A stretch of DNA of 64,000 nucleotides from Azolla caroliniana (lineage: Eukaryota > Polypodiophyta): contig JBHGNT010000012.1 in assembly GCA_043228905.1 (NCBI GenBank), positions 21,080,001 through 21,144,000 on the forward strand, read 5' to 3'. Position numbers and translations under genes: made by a program. The notes below the pieces were generated by a model. The model saw nothing but the letters and a program-made list of their open reading frames with translations. It was not told where the DNA came from and searched no databases. Below are positions 22,201 to 32,744 of the stretch, piece by piece (positions within the stretch are counted from its first letter, which is position 1; every line of letters starts with the position of its first letter).

Positions 22201-23291
22201 CTATGTAGTAGCTATCATAGTAGCTAATTAGCTATCATGGTAGCTAATTAGCTTTCCTAGTAGCTAATTAGCTGGTAATAACGAAATAGCTAACTAGCTA
22301 CCATGATAGCTAACTAGCTAGCAGTACAGCTAATTATCTGGTAGTACCTAAATTTGCTATTGAGAATAGCTAATTAGCTATCATGGTAGTAACTATTGAG
22401 AGTAGCTAGTTACCTATGTAGTAGCGATCCTAGTAGCTAACTGAGGTAAATGTAACTGATAAGCTAATTAGCTTTTCTGCTAACTGAGCTAATTAACTTT
22501 CCGAGTAGAGTCAAAACAAATGTTGAGATAAATGTAAATACCTGAGGTACATCAAGAAGATGAATGGGATGCTCCTCGTATTGATTTCTTCCAACACGTT
22601 TCCTACATAAATCCTTTTTATTGGGTGAAACCCTACTCTCATTAGTCCAAAACATTGTGATTACATCCTTGATTTCAAATGTTATGGGTGTCATTGGCTT
22701 ACATCTTGTAGTTAGCTTTAGTAGACTAGTTCCTTCACCCGAGGAAATTATACGGTTCATTGTATTGTACACTGTTTTTCTACTAACACCAATTACCTTA
22801 GATAGCTCACTGATGTTTATATCGTCAACATCACTATTAAGTAACATCATTAGACTAGACCTTTTTAAGACAAGATCATCTTCTGACCTGCTCATGGATA
22901 CGAAACTATTACGAAGATTATTTACTAAAATAGATGATATGTTTGCATTAAGACCATCACAATCAACTAAGTCCTTTATCGATGGATCATTACATATTCC
23001 ATAAAGTACTACCTTCTTTTCTTCATTGCTGATGTGGTTGGTTTGAACATTGAAATAGTCTACAACCTTTCTCTCTATGATGGTAGTCGCATTACTTACA
23101 TTCTCAGCTAAACTATCCTTACCTTTACTGAGTGTGGCTTTCGTATCCTTCAACAATTGACGATGTTTCCTTTTTTTTTCTGCCCAATAGTTTCGTATGG
23201 CTTGTTGTGTCCTGATAACATCATCCCTATCCTTATGATCATTGAGGGGTAATTCTAAACACCCTTCTTCCCCTTCCATTTGGCTAGACAT
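19284..23291 (-). CDS. Candidate DDE transposase of transposon C
   Basis: Two exons: 23,291-22,542 (250 codons) and 21,125-19,284 (613 codons plus stop), borders CAG/GTATTT and ACGCAG/GTC, phase 0, giving 863 residues. Exon 1 has a helix-turn-helix near residues 159-182 (ISELSKVIGVSRKTVYNTMNRI in two parts), basic and charged flanks, and a conserved-looking block before the splice (CRKRVGRN, HPIHLLDVPQ). Exon 2 has a Cys cluster (CTCGCPIC, CVMGLCQDC; about 318-381) and a DDE-like core. The core has D465 in VVDFAENY, D548 in WSDGAASQF and acidic residues 587/589 in HGKGEHDG followed by a KR. The C-terminus may hold a BAH-like fold (weak). Similar SDG-x-SQF / HGKG-x-x-DG proteins exist in many eukaryote genomes as far as I recall; I cannot name the superfamily. 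The ORF is intact, with the ATG chosen as the first in frame. Confidence 0.7.
21140..22470 (-). repeat. AGCTAATTAGCT palindrome array filling the transposase intron
   Basis: About 1.3 kb of regular units, mostly TAGCTAATTAGCTATCATGG alternating with TAGCTAATTAGCTGTCCTAG, with higher-order blocks of roughly 80-120 bp. It fills the intron between 22,541 and 21,126. The core palindrome is the same as in 15,225-16,845, but the spacer words differ. Confidence 0.9.
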
Positions 23292-23433
23292 GTTAAAACC
23301 CTAAATTTCCAGAAAAAAAAACAAGTATTAAAGATGGCTATGGGCAACAACAATACACAAAAATATTCCACACAATACACAAGATTAGACACAACAATAC
23401 ACAAGATAATCAATAGACAGAAAAGTTATTGCA

Positions 23434-24366
23434 ATCCAAGACCGAACAGTAGAGGATTTCACTCTGTTGGATCCAACAGTTGAGGAGGCGATCCAAGACC
23501 GACCAATGGCAACAACTGAGTGTAGAATGTTGTCGTTGGATGAGTGAACTCCGTCAAATCGAAATGTGGAAGCAATCCGGGACTGGACAGTAGTGGCAAC
23601 TGAGTATAGAATGATGGCAATGGAGGAGAGAATCCCGTCAGATTGAACAGTTACCGATGATGCTTGAAACGCACATAGAAGGCACTTGAGAATAGAGTGG
23701 CATAGAGAAGAGAACCCCGTCAGATTGAACAGTTACCAATGATGCTTGAAACGCACAATAGCGGCCCCTGAGTGAGAGTGGAAAAGAGAAGAGAACCCCG
23801 TCAGATTGAACAGTTACCAATGATGCTTGAAACGCACAGTAGCGGCCCCTAAGTGAGAGTGGAAAAGAGAAGAGAACCCCGTCAGATTGAATAGCTCTTT
23901 GATTATGCTTGGAACGCACAGTAGCAACCCCTGAGTGTAGAGTGGCAAAGAGAAGAGAACCCCGTCAGATTGAACAGCTCTTTGATGATGCTTGGAACGC
24001 ACAGCAGCGGCCCCTGAGTGTAGAGTGGCACAGAGAAGAGAACCCCCTCAGATTGAACAGCTCTTTGATGATGCTTGGAACGCACAGTAATGGCCCCTGA
24101 GTGTAGAGTGGCACAGAGAAGAGAACCTCCTCAGATTGAACAGCTCTTTGATGATGCTTGGAACGCACAGTAATGGCCCCTGAGTGTAGAGTGGCACAGA
24201 GAAGAGAACCCCGTCAGATTGAACAGCTCTTTGATGATGCTTGGAATGCACAGTAGTGGCCCCTGAGTGTAGAGTGTCACAGAGAAGAGAACCCCGTCAG
24301 ATTGAGCAGCTCTTTGATGATGCTTGGAACGCACAGTAGCGGCCCCTCATTGTAGAGTGGCGGCAG
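23434..24366 (-). repeat. ~83 bp tandem repeat upstream of the transposase gene
   Basis: About nine well-matched copies of a unit of 80-83 bp from 23,630 on (markers: GTCAGATTGAACAG, GATGATGCTTGGAACGCACA, GCCCCTGAGTGTAGAGTGG) plus two or three more diverged copies from 23,434. The array lies between the transposase start codon and the right end of C, so it is subterminal and may contain the promoter. The small repetitive reading frames here are by-products of the repeat. Confidence 0.85.
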
Positions 24367-24690
24367 GTGGACTCGATAGGGTTTAGCAACAGTGGTAGCA
24401 ACTAACCCACAGTACTCAACTAGAGATGGCCTACGTGATGTGGCAAAGGATCATGCATAATGGACCTAGGAATTCGATATATAATTTATGGTACACATTT
24501 ATGGTGCACACATCAATTTATGTTGCACATTTATGGCACTCATTTACATATGTAATTAAAACACTCTAGTATTTTCAATGGTAGTTTTTTGCATACTTAA
24601 TTTATTAATGATGGCTTTTTACTAAAATGACTATTTATCAATGGTAGCTTTTTGCATAGCTAATTAGCTATGTCAAGGACATAGCTAATT
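24367..24690. other. Right subterminal region of transposon C, AT-rich
   Basis: No gene. It has short repeated words (TTATGGTACACATTTATGG, GGTAGCTTTTTGCAT) and ends in an AGCTAATTAGCT palindrome next to the terminal repeat. Confidence 0.6.
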
Positions 24691-24700
24691 GTTTCCACTC
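24691..24700 (-). repeat. Right terminal inverted repeat of transposon C
   Basis: GTTTCCACTC is the inverse of the left end. An AGCTAATTAGCT palindrome lies about 30 bp inside (24,657-24,670). The flank outside (GCATGCTTTCACCC) belongs to B's extra ORF. Confidence 0.65.
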
Positions 24701-25135
24701 GCATGCTTTCACCCATGGACCAAAATACCGCTGCAGCGCCTCTGTAGGAGGTATTTCGAAATATCTTTCGCCTAGTGAGGATAGGTCTAACTTCTTCCGA
24801 ATGGAAGAGTTGGTGACCGTGTCGATGTTAAGCCGCCTGGCGATGTCCATGGCGTCCGGGTGCGGAGGTGCTTCTGCGACCCTAATGTAACCATCCAGGC
24901 GCTTCTCCACGAGCCATCGGCGTAGGGCAGTAGAGATGAAGATCGGCATCGCCAGAGTAGGTTTGTGGAGAGGAGACGGGTAGCAGTGGTGAGTTGGAGC
25001 TTTGAGATGTGATGGGGAAGAAGGTGAGGAGGAGCGATGGGCGCGCTGATAGCTAGACGTTGTGTTTCTGCTTTGTGCAGAAAACCTTCTATTTCCTTCT
25101 TTTTGTGGCTTAGGGTTCATTGGGCGGTGAGCCAT
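24701..25135 (-). pseudogene. Extra ORF of element B, N-terminal part (interrupted by C)
   Basis: It starts at ATG 25,135 (MAHRPMNPKPQKEG), with a basic Ser/Pro-rich N-terminus. A folded-looking segment follows (FISTALRRWLVEKRLDGYIRV, MDIARRLNIDTVTNSSIRKKL) and it runs to WVKAC at the C insertion point. The frame resumes at 7,494 beyond C if a single GC is kept at the junction. It lies 155 bp downstream of the pol stop. A purine-rich tract (sense strand, 25,199-25,235) sits between the two, like an internal polypurine tract. I do not recognise the family. Confidence 0.6.
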
Positions 25136-25289
25136 CGTGGTGCCGCGTGTTCTTGAACTAGGAGTTTGTGCATGCCTTTACTCGTTTTAATAGTCGCTAT
25201 CTTCTCTTTTTCTTTTCTTTTTTTTCTTTTTTTCATAACGATTAGTTACCCTCTATTTTTACATTAAAGTACAATTGGGTCTGTCCCTT

Positions 25290-28200
25290 TTACGCTGTGG
25301 GTTCTCCGGCTTTGTCCCGTTCGACGGTGAATGGGTTAGGTGGCGTAGGGCCCAGGTAAGGTTTGACCCGAAACCCATTCACTTTTTGCCGTACTATTTC
25401 TCCAGCCAGTGTTCCCAGTTGGAACGTGCCCTGTTCCGCTCCAATTATCCAATATGGGCCGGTCCAACGGAAACGTAGCTTACCCGGCATCTGGCCCATG
25501 CGCGTTTGCAAAACTAGCACCGCTCGGCCTACGGTGAACTCCTTTTCCCTTGCGCTCCGATGTCGATCGACAAATGCTTTACGCCATCGCTGTTCTTCTT
25601 CCAACACAGCCATGTTGTGGAAGCATTTCTCCCCTAGTTCGAGGAGTTGGTAGAGTCGTTCCTCCTCTGACTTGGCTTCTGATAATCGGTTCCGTACCTG
25701 AATGCGCAAACTAGGTACCCGAAATTCGACCGGCATCACAACTTCTAGTCCAAACGCTAGCCGGAATGGTGTTGACTGTATGCTTGTTTTGTAACTAGTT
25801 CTGTACGCCCATAACGCACTCTGGAGTTTGGTATCCCAGTCTGTTCTATTTTCATTGACGGTTTTCTTCAAAATGGTCTGTAAAGTTTTGTTCGTGGATT
25901 CGGCTAATCCATTCGCATGTGGGTAGTATGGCGTGCTTTTCTTGTGGACGACTGCGTAATGTTGTGTTACTTCCCGAACCACCGTATTGAGGAAGTGGCT
26001 CCCTTGGTCATTGATGAGCTCAATCGGGCAGCCGAACTGGCACCAGATGTGCTTGTACAGAAATTTGGCTGTGACGGCCGCCGTATTTTCCCGTAGTGCC
26101 TTTGCTTCTACCCATTTGGTACAGTAATCCATGGCTACCAATATGTATTTGTTGCCTGTACGGGCTGCTGCTGGTGTGAAGGGCCCCACAAAATCCAATC
26201 CCCACTTTTGGAAGGGGTCCAGCGGTAATACGGGCTGGTGTGGCATCCTTGCGTCCTCCACGGGCTGACCCATCCACTGGCACAAATCACACTTTCTACA
26301 ATACTCGGATGCGTCCTTCTGCGTTGTTGGCCACCATAAGCCCGCCTGCCAGACTTTGCGGGCTGTCACGTTGCCCGCGTAATGGCCGCCGGCCATGCCG
26401 CAGTGTGCCTCCCGTAAAACTGCTTCTTTTTCATCCTGACGGACTCCACGTCGCCAAATGCCGTCACTTACTTTGTGATATAAATACCCTTCGACCAGGC
26501 AGAAGTGACGGCTTCGGACGGCTAGCCGTTTCTTATCGTCTATGCGTAATTGTGGTGGAGGTAGTCCTGTAGTCAAAAAGTACGTCATTTCCATAAGCCA
26601 TCAATTCAGAAAGGTGGCTTCCGTTTTTTCTGCAAATGTCGCTACTCGCCAGATGTCGGCGTCCGGAAAATCGTCGTCGTCTTTTTGTACTGTTTCTCCA
26701 TTCTCAGGTCTACTAAAAAAATCCACCACTACGTGTTGCATCCCTGGCCGGTGCTGAATTACGAACTCGAATTCCTGGAGCAGCAGCATCCACCGCGCCA
26801 ATTTCCCTGTCAGGGCTTGTTTCTCCACCAAATACAATAATGCCGAATGATCCATGTGGAACGCGAATTTCCGTCCTAGTAAATAATGTCGGAATTTATT
26901 GATGCTATAGATCATCCCTAGCGCCTCCCGCTCTGTTGTGGAATAGTTCTGCTCTGCTGTTGATAATTTATGACTTGCGTAGTATACTGGCCTGTACCAG
27001 TTTGGTTCAGTGAGTTGCATTAGCGCGCTTCCTATTGCTATGTTCGAGGCGTCGACGAACACGTGGAATGGGTTCGCCCAAACTGGAGGTTGTACTACAA
27101 GCGCCTGTGTGAGCATTATCTTAAGTGCCTCATAGGCCTTATCCTCTGTTGCAGTTCATTGGAAAGGAGTCTGATGTACGGCAGCGTGTAGTGGCGTGGC
27201 GAAGTCCGCCAAATACCGTATCATCCAACTGTGCCACCGTATTTGGCCTAGAAACCGGCTAAGTGCTTTGGCATTTGTCGGAGTTTTAGCTTGCGTAATA
27301 GCGAAGATCTTGTTTGGGTCGATCGCTATTCCTTCCTTGCTGACTATGTGGCCTAGGAGAGTCCCGCTGGTCACGCCGAAGGCACATTTCACGGGATTCA
27401 GGCTTAAGCGTGCGGTGCTGCAACATTCCAGGCAGAGACGTAAGTGTGAGAAATGGTCTTTTGTTCGCCCATATACCGCAAAATCATCTAAAAAGACTTG
27501 CATGAACGTCGGAATGTATTCCCCAAAGATCTCCGTAATCGTTCGTTGGAATGTTACCGGTGCTGTCTTTAGCCCGAACATCATGACGACCGCCACATAT
27601 ACTCCCCAGTCCGTGACAAATGTCGTCTTCTCCTGGTCGTTGGGGTGCATGCGTACTTGTTTATAGCCACTAAAGCCATCTAAGAAATTGTACATGTCAT
27701 GGCCTGCGACGGCGTCCAGCACGCTATCGGTGAAGGGTAAGGGAAATGCATCCGTAATGGTTATGGCGTTTAATTTCCGGTAATCCACGCATACCCGTAT
27801 TTTGCCGTTTTTCTTTGGGACAACCACTATCGAGCTAAGCCATGTCGCTTGTTTTATTGGCCGTATGAACCCAGCCCTCAGCAGCTTGTCAATTTCTTCT
27901 TTCACGCGGGTCGCGTAATTGGGGTTCATGCGGTAGCGACACTGCTGGACAGGTTTCGCATCCGTTGCTAAATTGATCTTATGCTGATAGAACTTGGGAT
28001 CTAACCCTTTCATGTCCTCATGAGCCCACGCAAACACATCTTTATATTCCGTGAGTAGTGCGATCATTGTGGTTCTCTGGTCCGGCCTCAATTCCTTTGC
28101 TATGGAGAGGAACCGGGGTTCCGATCCCGTACCCACATTTACTTTGTCGAGAGCGGAAGTGGTGACCCATCGTGAAATCTCCATTTCCCTTTCGAAGGCC

Positions 28201-28901
28201 GCCCGTGCTCTGCTGAGTTCCAATATGGACTCTAGGTTTGGTTCGTGCGGCTCTTCGCTCGGAACAATGGCCGTAGTATATTCTGTCGCAGTTGCGATGA
28301 CATCTATCTCGAACAGTGGAATAATCCGAGGATGTTCGTCAAGGTACGCTTCCAATTCGGCATCCTCCACCCCAGCCAGCATATTGATGTCTTCCGCATA
28401 CAACGGTGTTATCCCCTTAGGTTGGGGCGTGTTGCCTTCCGTAGGAACACGAACCTTGATGCGTCCCTGCCGGAAACTGATACACTCGTGTTGCCAGCTC
28501 TGCTTGATATTTGTTGTCCGAAGCCATGGTCTGCCCAGAAGCACTGGGTACGCTCCTGGCGCGTCCAAAGCGAGGACGACCTCCGATATGTCGAAGTGGT
28601 GTCCGCCCACGATGATGCCTATTTTGCGAATTAGCCCCAACGATCGCACTGATCGGGTATCTGCCATGCGAAGCCAGAATGGACACACCTCCCATTCGGA
28701 AATGCCCAACTGTTCGCAAGTTTTCGCGCTAATCACATTGACGCCTGAGCTGCTGTTGATTACACATCTAGGGACTTCATGTAAGTGCAATATTACTGTA
28801 ATGGCCAAGTTGTGTTGATCCACCACTGGTGGTCCCTCGTTGACGTCAGTCAGGTTTGTGGCAACGCTCGGCCCGGTCATGCCCGCCACCTGTGCTTCCA
28901 T
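25290..28901 (-). pseudogene. Gypsy element B pol (protease, RT, RNase H, integrase)
   Basis: Three consecutive open blocks: 28,901-27,156 (protease and RT), 27,116-26,601 (RNase H), 26,594-25,290 (integrase). They are separated by in-frame TGA stops near 27,154 and 26,599. RT has VDYRKLNAIT, FSGYKQV and the catalytic FLDD. RNase H has VDASNIAIG, TEREALGMIYSINKFRHYL and MDHSALLYL. Integrase has the HHCC region and an intact D-D-E set (LDFVGPF, NDQGSHF, HANGLAEST). The protease active site, normally D-S/T-G, reads INSSSGVNV, so the catalytic Asp is Asn. About 9.4 kb after removing C, typical of gypsy elements with an extra 3' ORF. Confidence 0.88.
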
Positions 28902-28904
28902 GGT

Positions 28905-30682
28905 CTAGCGGAAACGTGGAACTAGCTGTAGCAGTTTTTCCATAGTTAACGTGATTTCACAGCCTGCTAACACCTGCCAAATGGGGTCCGGCCCCGGTTT
29001 TTCGTTCTCTGTCCACTTCATTGCGTTCGCGGACTCCTGCCTCATACGTTCCGTGTTGGTCGCGTTTGCTTTTTCCACCCAGGCTTGGGCTTGTCGTCGT
29101 ACCTCGTCCTGCGCAGCCCAATCCGTCGTTTTTGTTTGCTGGCGTATCGTGACTTGTTGCACCTCCGCCGTAATCGTGTTGACGGCGGGCCCCTTTCCCT
29201 TGCGTGTTGGGCATTGTATGGCATAATGTCCGGGTTGCTAACAAATAAAACAATGGATGCTTGATTCTCCCTTCTCAACCCTAGGTGGAGTGTGCCGTTC
29301 TCCAGGCACCACTTGCTCTTCGCAGTCCGGCCTCGTTTGTCGAGACGTACGCGGTGGCTGCTGTTGATCCCGTCGTTGTTCCTGGTGCCTCTCATCCCCC
29401 GAGCTTTCGTTGTAACGCCGGTGATCCCGATATTGTCGAGGCTTACCCCGATAGCCATTGAAGCCACCCCGTTTGTTTATCGGGCGTTGATATTCGAATC
29501 GCGGACCCCCTTTGGCGTAACTCAGATGTCCACGATAATCCTCGTCCTCCGGGTCCTCCTCCTCGGACTCGTTGTGATTCCGGCGATTCCGGTTGTACCT
29601 GTCCTTCCGCGGGTTGCGATCCTTATACCGGGGTCGGTCTTCTTGCCTCCTTTGTTCCGCCCGATGTGGTTGCCGCTGTGTGTCCATGCTGCGGACTGCG
29701 GGCGTGGCTCTGTTTAACATATTGTACTCGCATTGGTCGACTGTGTGAACCTTCGAGTGGCAGATTGGGCAGTGGATTCGCATATTGCACTCCACCGCGG
29801 AATGCCCCGGGTTCAAGCAAATCGTGCACTGGATTGCCTGACGAAATTGGTGTTCCTCATCCTGAGGTAACGCTTGTCGTAAGGATGACATCGAAAACCT
29901 CTCCTCCTCGTCATCCAATTCGAGTTGTAACGCTCGTTCAATCACCATATCCGTCGTTTCCCCTTTCACGCTATTGTTGTTGAGCGTTGCCCGGATGGGC
30001 CGGCGTAACGCTGCCAGAAATGTCTCCCGAGCCTCCTCCTCCGCAGGGCTTCAATCCAGTTTCCATCGTAAATTTTGGAACCGTAAGCTGAAGTCTGCTA
30101 TCGTCTCGGTCGGTAGTTTCTTAATTGTGTAAAACTGCCTGAGAATCTTGTGTTGTGGAACCCTCCGGTGGAAAAAACGCAAGAAGGCGGACTGCAGCTG
30201 ATCGAAGGTTGTTATGGCTGGTAAATCCATCTCTGAATGCCAGAACGCCGCATGCCCATCTAATGTTAATCCGAACTCCGTCATTTTCGACTGGTGTGCC
30301 ACTGTCTCGGAAAGGTTCTGTGCCATGTGGTTCGCATTCCAAACGTTCAAGAACATGCGAATATGAGTTGCGGCGTCGGTTTTGCCGTTAAAGCGGGGGT
30401 AGGCAAAGGCCATCGTGGGAGCTACGGCGGATCGGAAAAGGTCAAGCGTGGTCCCCTCGCCTCGTCGAGGTATTTGGGGAGCAAGGAATCCCCTTTGCAC
30501 TCCTGGCAAGTATTACTGGGGTCGTCGATGCGCGGCTTTTGCCGGGCGCGTTCTTCTGCCTGGCGTGTGATGGACCTTGTTATTGGTCGGTCTTGTCTTG
30601 TTGGTTCTCTGGGTCTTCTACGGCTAAACATCCATTCGTTGTTGCTCGTCTGTGAGGAAACACAGATCACCAAGCGTGCCAA
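28905..30682 (-). pseudogene. Gypsy element B gag, with stops and frameshift
   Basis: The N-terminal block starts at about 30,682 in one frame and shifts near 30,430 into the retrotransposon gag core (30,509-30,051: FAYPRFNGKTDAATHIRMFL, FFHRRVPQHKILRQFYTIKKL). After a TGA comes the nucleocapsid part (to 29,238), with two zinc knuckles (CTICLNPGHSAVEC, HCPICHSKVHTVDQC), a long Arg/Asp-rich stretch and a third knuckle interrupted by a TAG (CFIC-stop-QPGH). A final block ends in TAG at 28,905 just before the protease ATG. It lies directly inside the 5' LTR. Confidence 0.8.
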
Positions 30683-30685
30683 AAG

Positions 30686-31109
30686 TGTTGCCTCTTAGGA
30701 ACACGGTATGTGGTCAGACTGTCGACCTAGACCCCAAGGTGAGTGGGAACAACAAACAGAGCTTAAGCGTACTGCGTAAGAAGAGAACCGTTGTGGTTCC
30801 TCCGTGTGTAAGAGGAGACGGCTACAACCGACTCCTTATCACAGGTTGCGCTTACGTATCCGAGACACAGACACTGAATTAGTCGTAGCTATACACAGAA
30901 ACTCAGAGAAGATAGTATTCTATTATCAGGCGTTCTTTTACAATTCTCAAAATTTACACGCACCTCCTTAAGAGGTTTTCTGCCCTTTATATATGCAGGG
31001 TCTAATTAGCCGTTCACGCGGGGAAGCGTGAACCGTTACATATGTTACGCTTTATATAGTTTCTTATTCCTACGCTTTTGGCCGTCGGTTACTATTCCGG
31101 CGGACAACA
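30686..31109 (-). repeat. 5' LTR of gypsy element B
   Basis: 424 bp, TGTTG to CAACA, in the same orientation as 4466-4905. In sense direction it contains CATATATAAAGGGC as TATA box. It is followed within a few bases, sense strand, by TGGCACGCTTGGTG, a candidate primer-binding site whose tRNA I cannot name. Confidence 0.88.
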
Positions 31110-31114
31110 AAAAG

Positions 31115-31501
31115 AAATGTAACGGTTCACGCGGGAAGTGTGAATGGCTGAACGCCCTGTGTATATAAAGGGCAAAAATCCTCTGTAAGAGGTAGCGTGT
31201 AATTTTGGAGTCTGAGGTTTTTCTTTTCTAATAGTATCTTATCTTCTCTGATTTTTTGTGTCTGGGATACCCGTGTTGTCTTGTGTAATCTCTGTACTAT
31301 TCGTAAGTACGTCTCTGTAAGCATAGGGCACGAGTAGCATAGTAGCGCACTCAAGTTCTCGGTCGTAGCCGTGAACCTTCACCCATAGATACGCATTGTT
31401 ATGCAACCAACGGAGTACGGCATACCTTGCCACGCAATCACCTTGAGGTCTATCTCGAAGGACTAAGATAGACAATGTTTCGTATCGGTAACACTACAAC
31501 A
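31115..31501 (+). repeat. 3' LTR of A2, second part
   Basis: It continues the LTR begun at 4401-4465 after the B insertion. It aligns with the sense strand of B's LTR (AACGGTTCACGCGGGAAG, TATATAAAGGGCA, CCTCTGTAAGAGGT) and ends ACTACAACA at 31,501. Total LTR length is 452 bp, close to B's 440. The next base is already the LTR of element G, so A2 inserted there. Confidence 0.75.
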
Positions 31502-31613
31502 TGCTAACGTACAAGTGTAACCATCACCCCATTCAGTCATGTGCACATTGCACCTTCTCGATTTTCTCCGTTCCATGTGATTTTCACACCGTTGCCGAAA
31601 ATCTTCACGACAT
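31502..31613 (-). repeat. 3' LTR of element G, first 112 bp
   Basis: It matches 34,995-35,112 with few differences over its whole length. It is truncated at 31,501 by the end of A2's LTR. The rest should lie left of this window. Confidence 0.65.
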
Positions 31614-31964
31614 CCACCCCCACGAAACCGCACGTCCTTCGATACGTGCCAAGAAGAGAATGTGAGATTTTGGCTACGGTGAACAATCAATTTCCTCCAC
31701 GTCCTCGTTGACCTCGCTCACGTTTGCAGGTTTCAACTTCATTGTAAAGGACCCTCAGCTTGTCTTTTATTGAAGATCTTTTCGCCATAATGGGTATGGC
31801 CAACCTCGATCCGTCTAGCTCCGCGAGGTGGTAGGTGGCGTTGTTGTTGGCACGTGTCACTTCTTGCGAACTTTCTTCTCATTTTGTGTTGGTTGTCAAG
31901 GTTGTTGTTGTAGACCAATACCCAACCTCCTTCGATCTTCTTGGGGTGCAGTCGATGCGTCTTG

Positions 31965-32744
31965 TCAAACCGAATCCAAAAACCAGGTGCTTCTTCTTAT
32001 TAGCCAATCTTTTTCTTTGAGATGGGAGATGGAAACGTTGGCAATACAACCTCCTCTGTTTAGTTGAACATCCCGCCATCTTGATGCATCTTTCCCTTCC
32101 TTCCCTTGGGTAGTCCTCATAATCACTTCTTTCCTTTCTTCTTCATATGTAATAACCATCCATTTTACCACAACATCATCTTCTTCGATAACAACCTCAA
32201 TGTTAATTATAGTTACATCACCATTATAGTCATCCTTTGAGTTAACAACATCTTTAGTCACCGAATTATTTATCACGAGATAGCCATCATATTCAATATC
32301 ATCTACCCTAAACTCATCCTTCTTGCACACACTCACAACACCAACATTATCATCATACACATCCCAAACAATCATAACATTTTCTAGATTATCCTCAATA
32401 TCATCTACCCTAAACTCATCCTTCTTGCACACACTCACAACATCAACATCATCATTATACACATCCCAAATAACATTTTCTAGATTTTCCTTACTTATAC
32501 CCTTGTGATCATTAAGTAACCCTACATCATCATGGACATATTTTTGTAGAACGTCCTCATCATCACAAATTCCTATTCTATTTTCATAATGGATATCCTC
32601 ATGAATGTCACCATTTGATTTAGTGGAACTCTTATAAAATCTATCCTGAAGAAAACCAAGGCAACCTAAAACACACAATTCCTCTTCATCACTCTCACCC
32701 TCATCATTACCCTTATCATAACCATATCCACAGAAAGTGCACAA
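31965..32744 (-). CDS. Acidic low-complexity ORF in element G
   Basis: The 259 codons are rich in D, E and V, with an internal duplication of about 100 bp (NLENV...WDVY...VVSVCKKDEFRVDDIE twice, DNA around 32,299-32,480). The C-terminal part (DASRWRDVQLNRGGCIANVS, SHLKEKDWL) is more globular. I do not recognise the family. It may be a degraded gag-like product or fortuitous; no function is claimed. Confidence 0.3.
   Translation of the reverse strand: MCTFCGYGYDKGNDEGESDEEELCVLGCLGFLQDRFYKSSTKSNGDIHEDIHYENRIGICDDEDVLQKYVHDDVGLLNDHKGISKENLENVIWDVYNDDVDVVSVCKKDEFRVDDIEDNLENVMIVWDVYDDNVGVVSVCKKDEFRVDDIEYDGYLVINNSVTKDVVNSKDDYNGDVTIINIEVVIEEDDVVVKWMVITYEEERKEVIMRTTQGKEGKDASRWRDVQLNRGGCIANVSISHLKEKDWLIRRSTWFLDSV

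Larger units (their letters stand above)
7495..24700. mobile_element. Large DNA transposon C with transposase and accessory gene
   Basis: The ends are perfect 10 bp inverted repeats, GAGTGGAAAC at 7495-7504 and GTTTCCACTC at 24,691-24,700, each followed inward by AGCTAATTAGCT copies. Outside lie GCATGC-containing flanks of element B's extra ORF. Joining the flanks with a single GC (2 bp TSD) restores an open frame across the junction (WVKAC then MLLPPYSS), which supports these boundaries. The span is 17.2 kb including Copia D (8692-14,017), so about 11.9 kb originally. It carries two convergent spliced genes: 7732-18,561 plus and 23,291-19,284 minus. I cannot assign it to a named superfamily. 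Both coding sets look intact apart from D. Confidence 0.75.
4466..31109 (-). mobile_element. Ty3/gypsy retrotransposon B, with DNA transposon C inside
   Basis: Two LTRs in the same orientation (4466-4905 and 30,686-31,109) flank a minus-strand element: gag, protease, RT, RNase H, integrase, then an extra ORF. The LTR ends are TGTTG...CAACA. The 5 bp AAAAG is present on both outer sides (4461-4465, 31,110-31,114) as the TSD. B inserted into the LTR of its relative A2. The total span is 26.6 kb because C (17.2 kb, itself holding Copia D) sits in the extra ORF; without them B is about 9.4 kb. Several in-frame stops show it is no longer coding-competent. Confidence 0.88.

Noticed and set aside
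15225-22470. CRISPR-like look of regularly spaced palindromes
   Set aside because: Spacers are themselves repeated, the arrays lie in introns of a plant transposon, and no cas genes exist; this is a minisatellite.
23638-24334. Series of small minus-strand ORFs with repeated peptide MRSKHHQRAVQS
   Set aside because: They are created by the 83 bp tandem repeat; unit length and frame explain them and no gene signals are present.
7495-24700. Assignment of C to hAT, MULE or CACTA
   Set aside because: End sequence (GAGTGG, not CAGGG or CACTA), lack of an 8-9 bp TSD, and transposase motifs do not fit those families as I know them.
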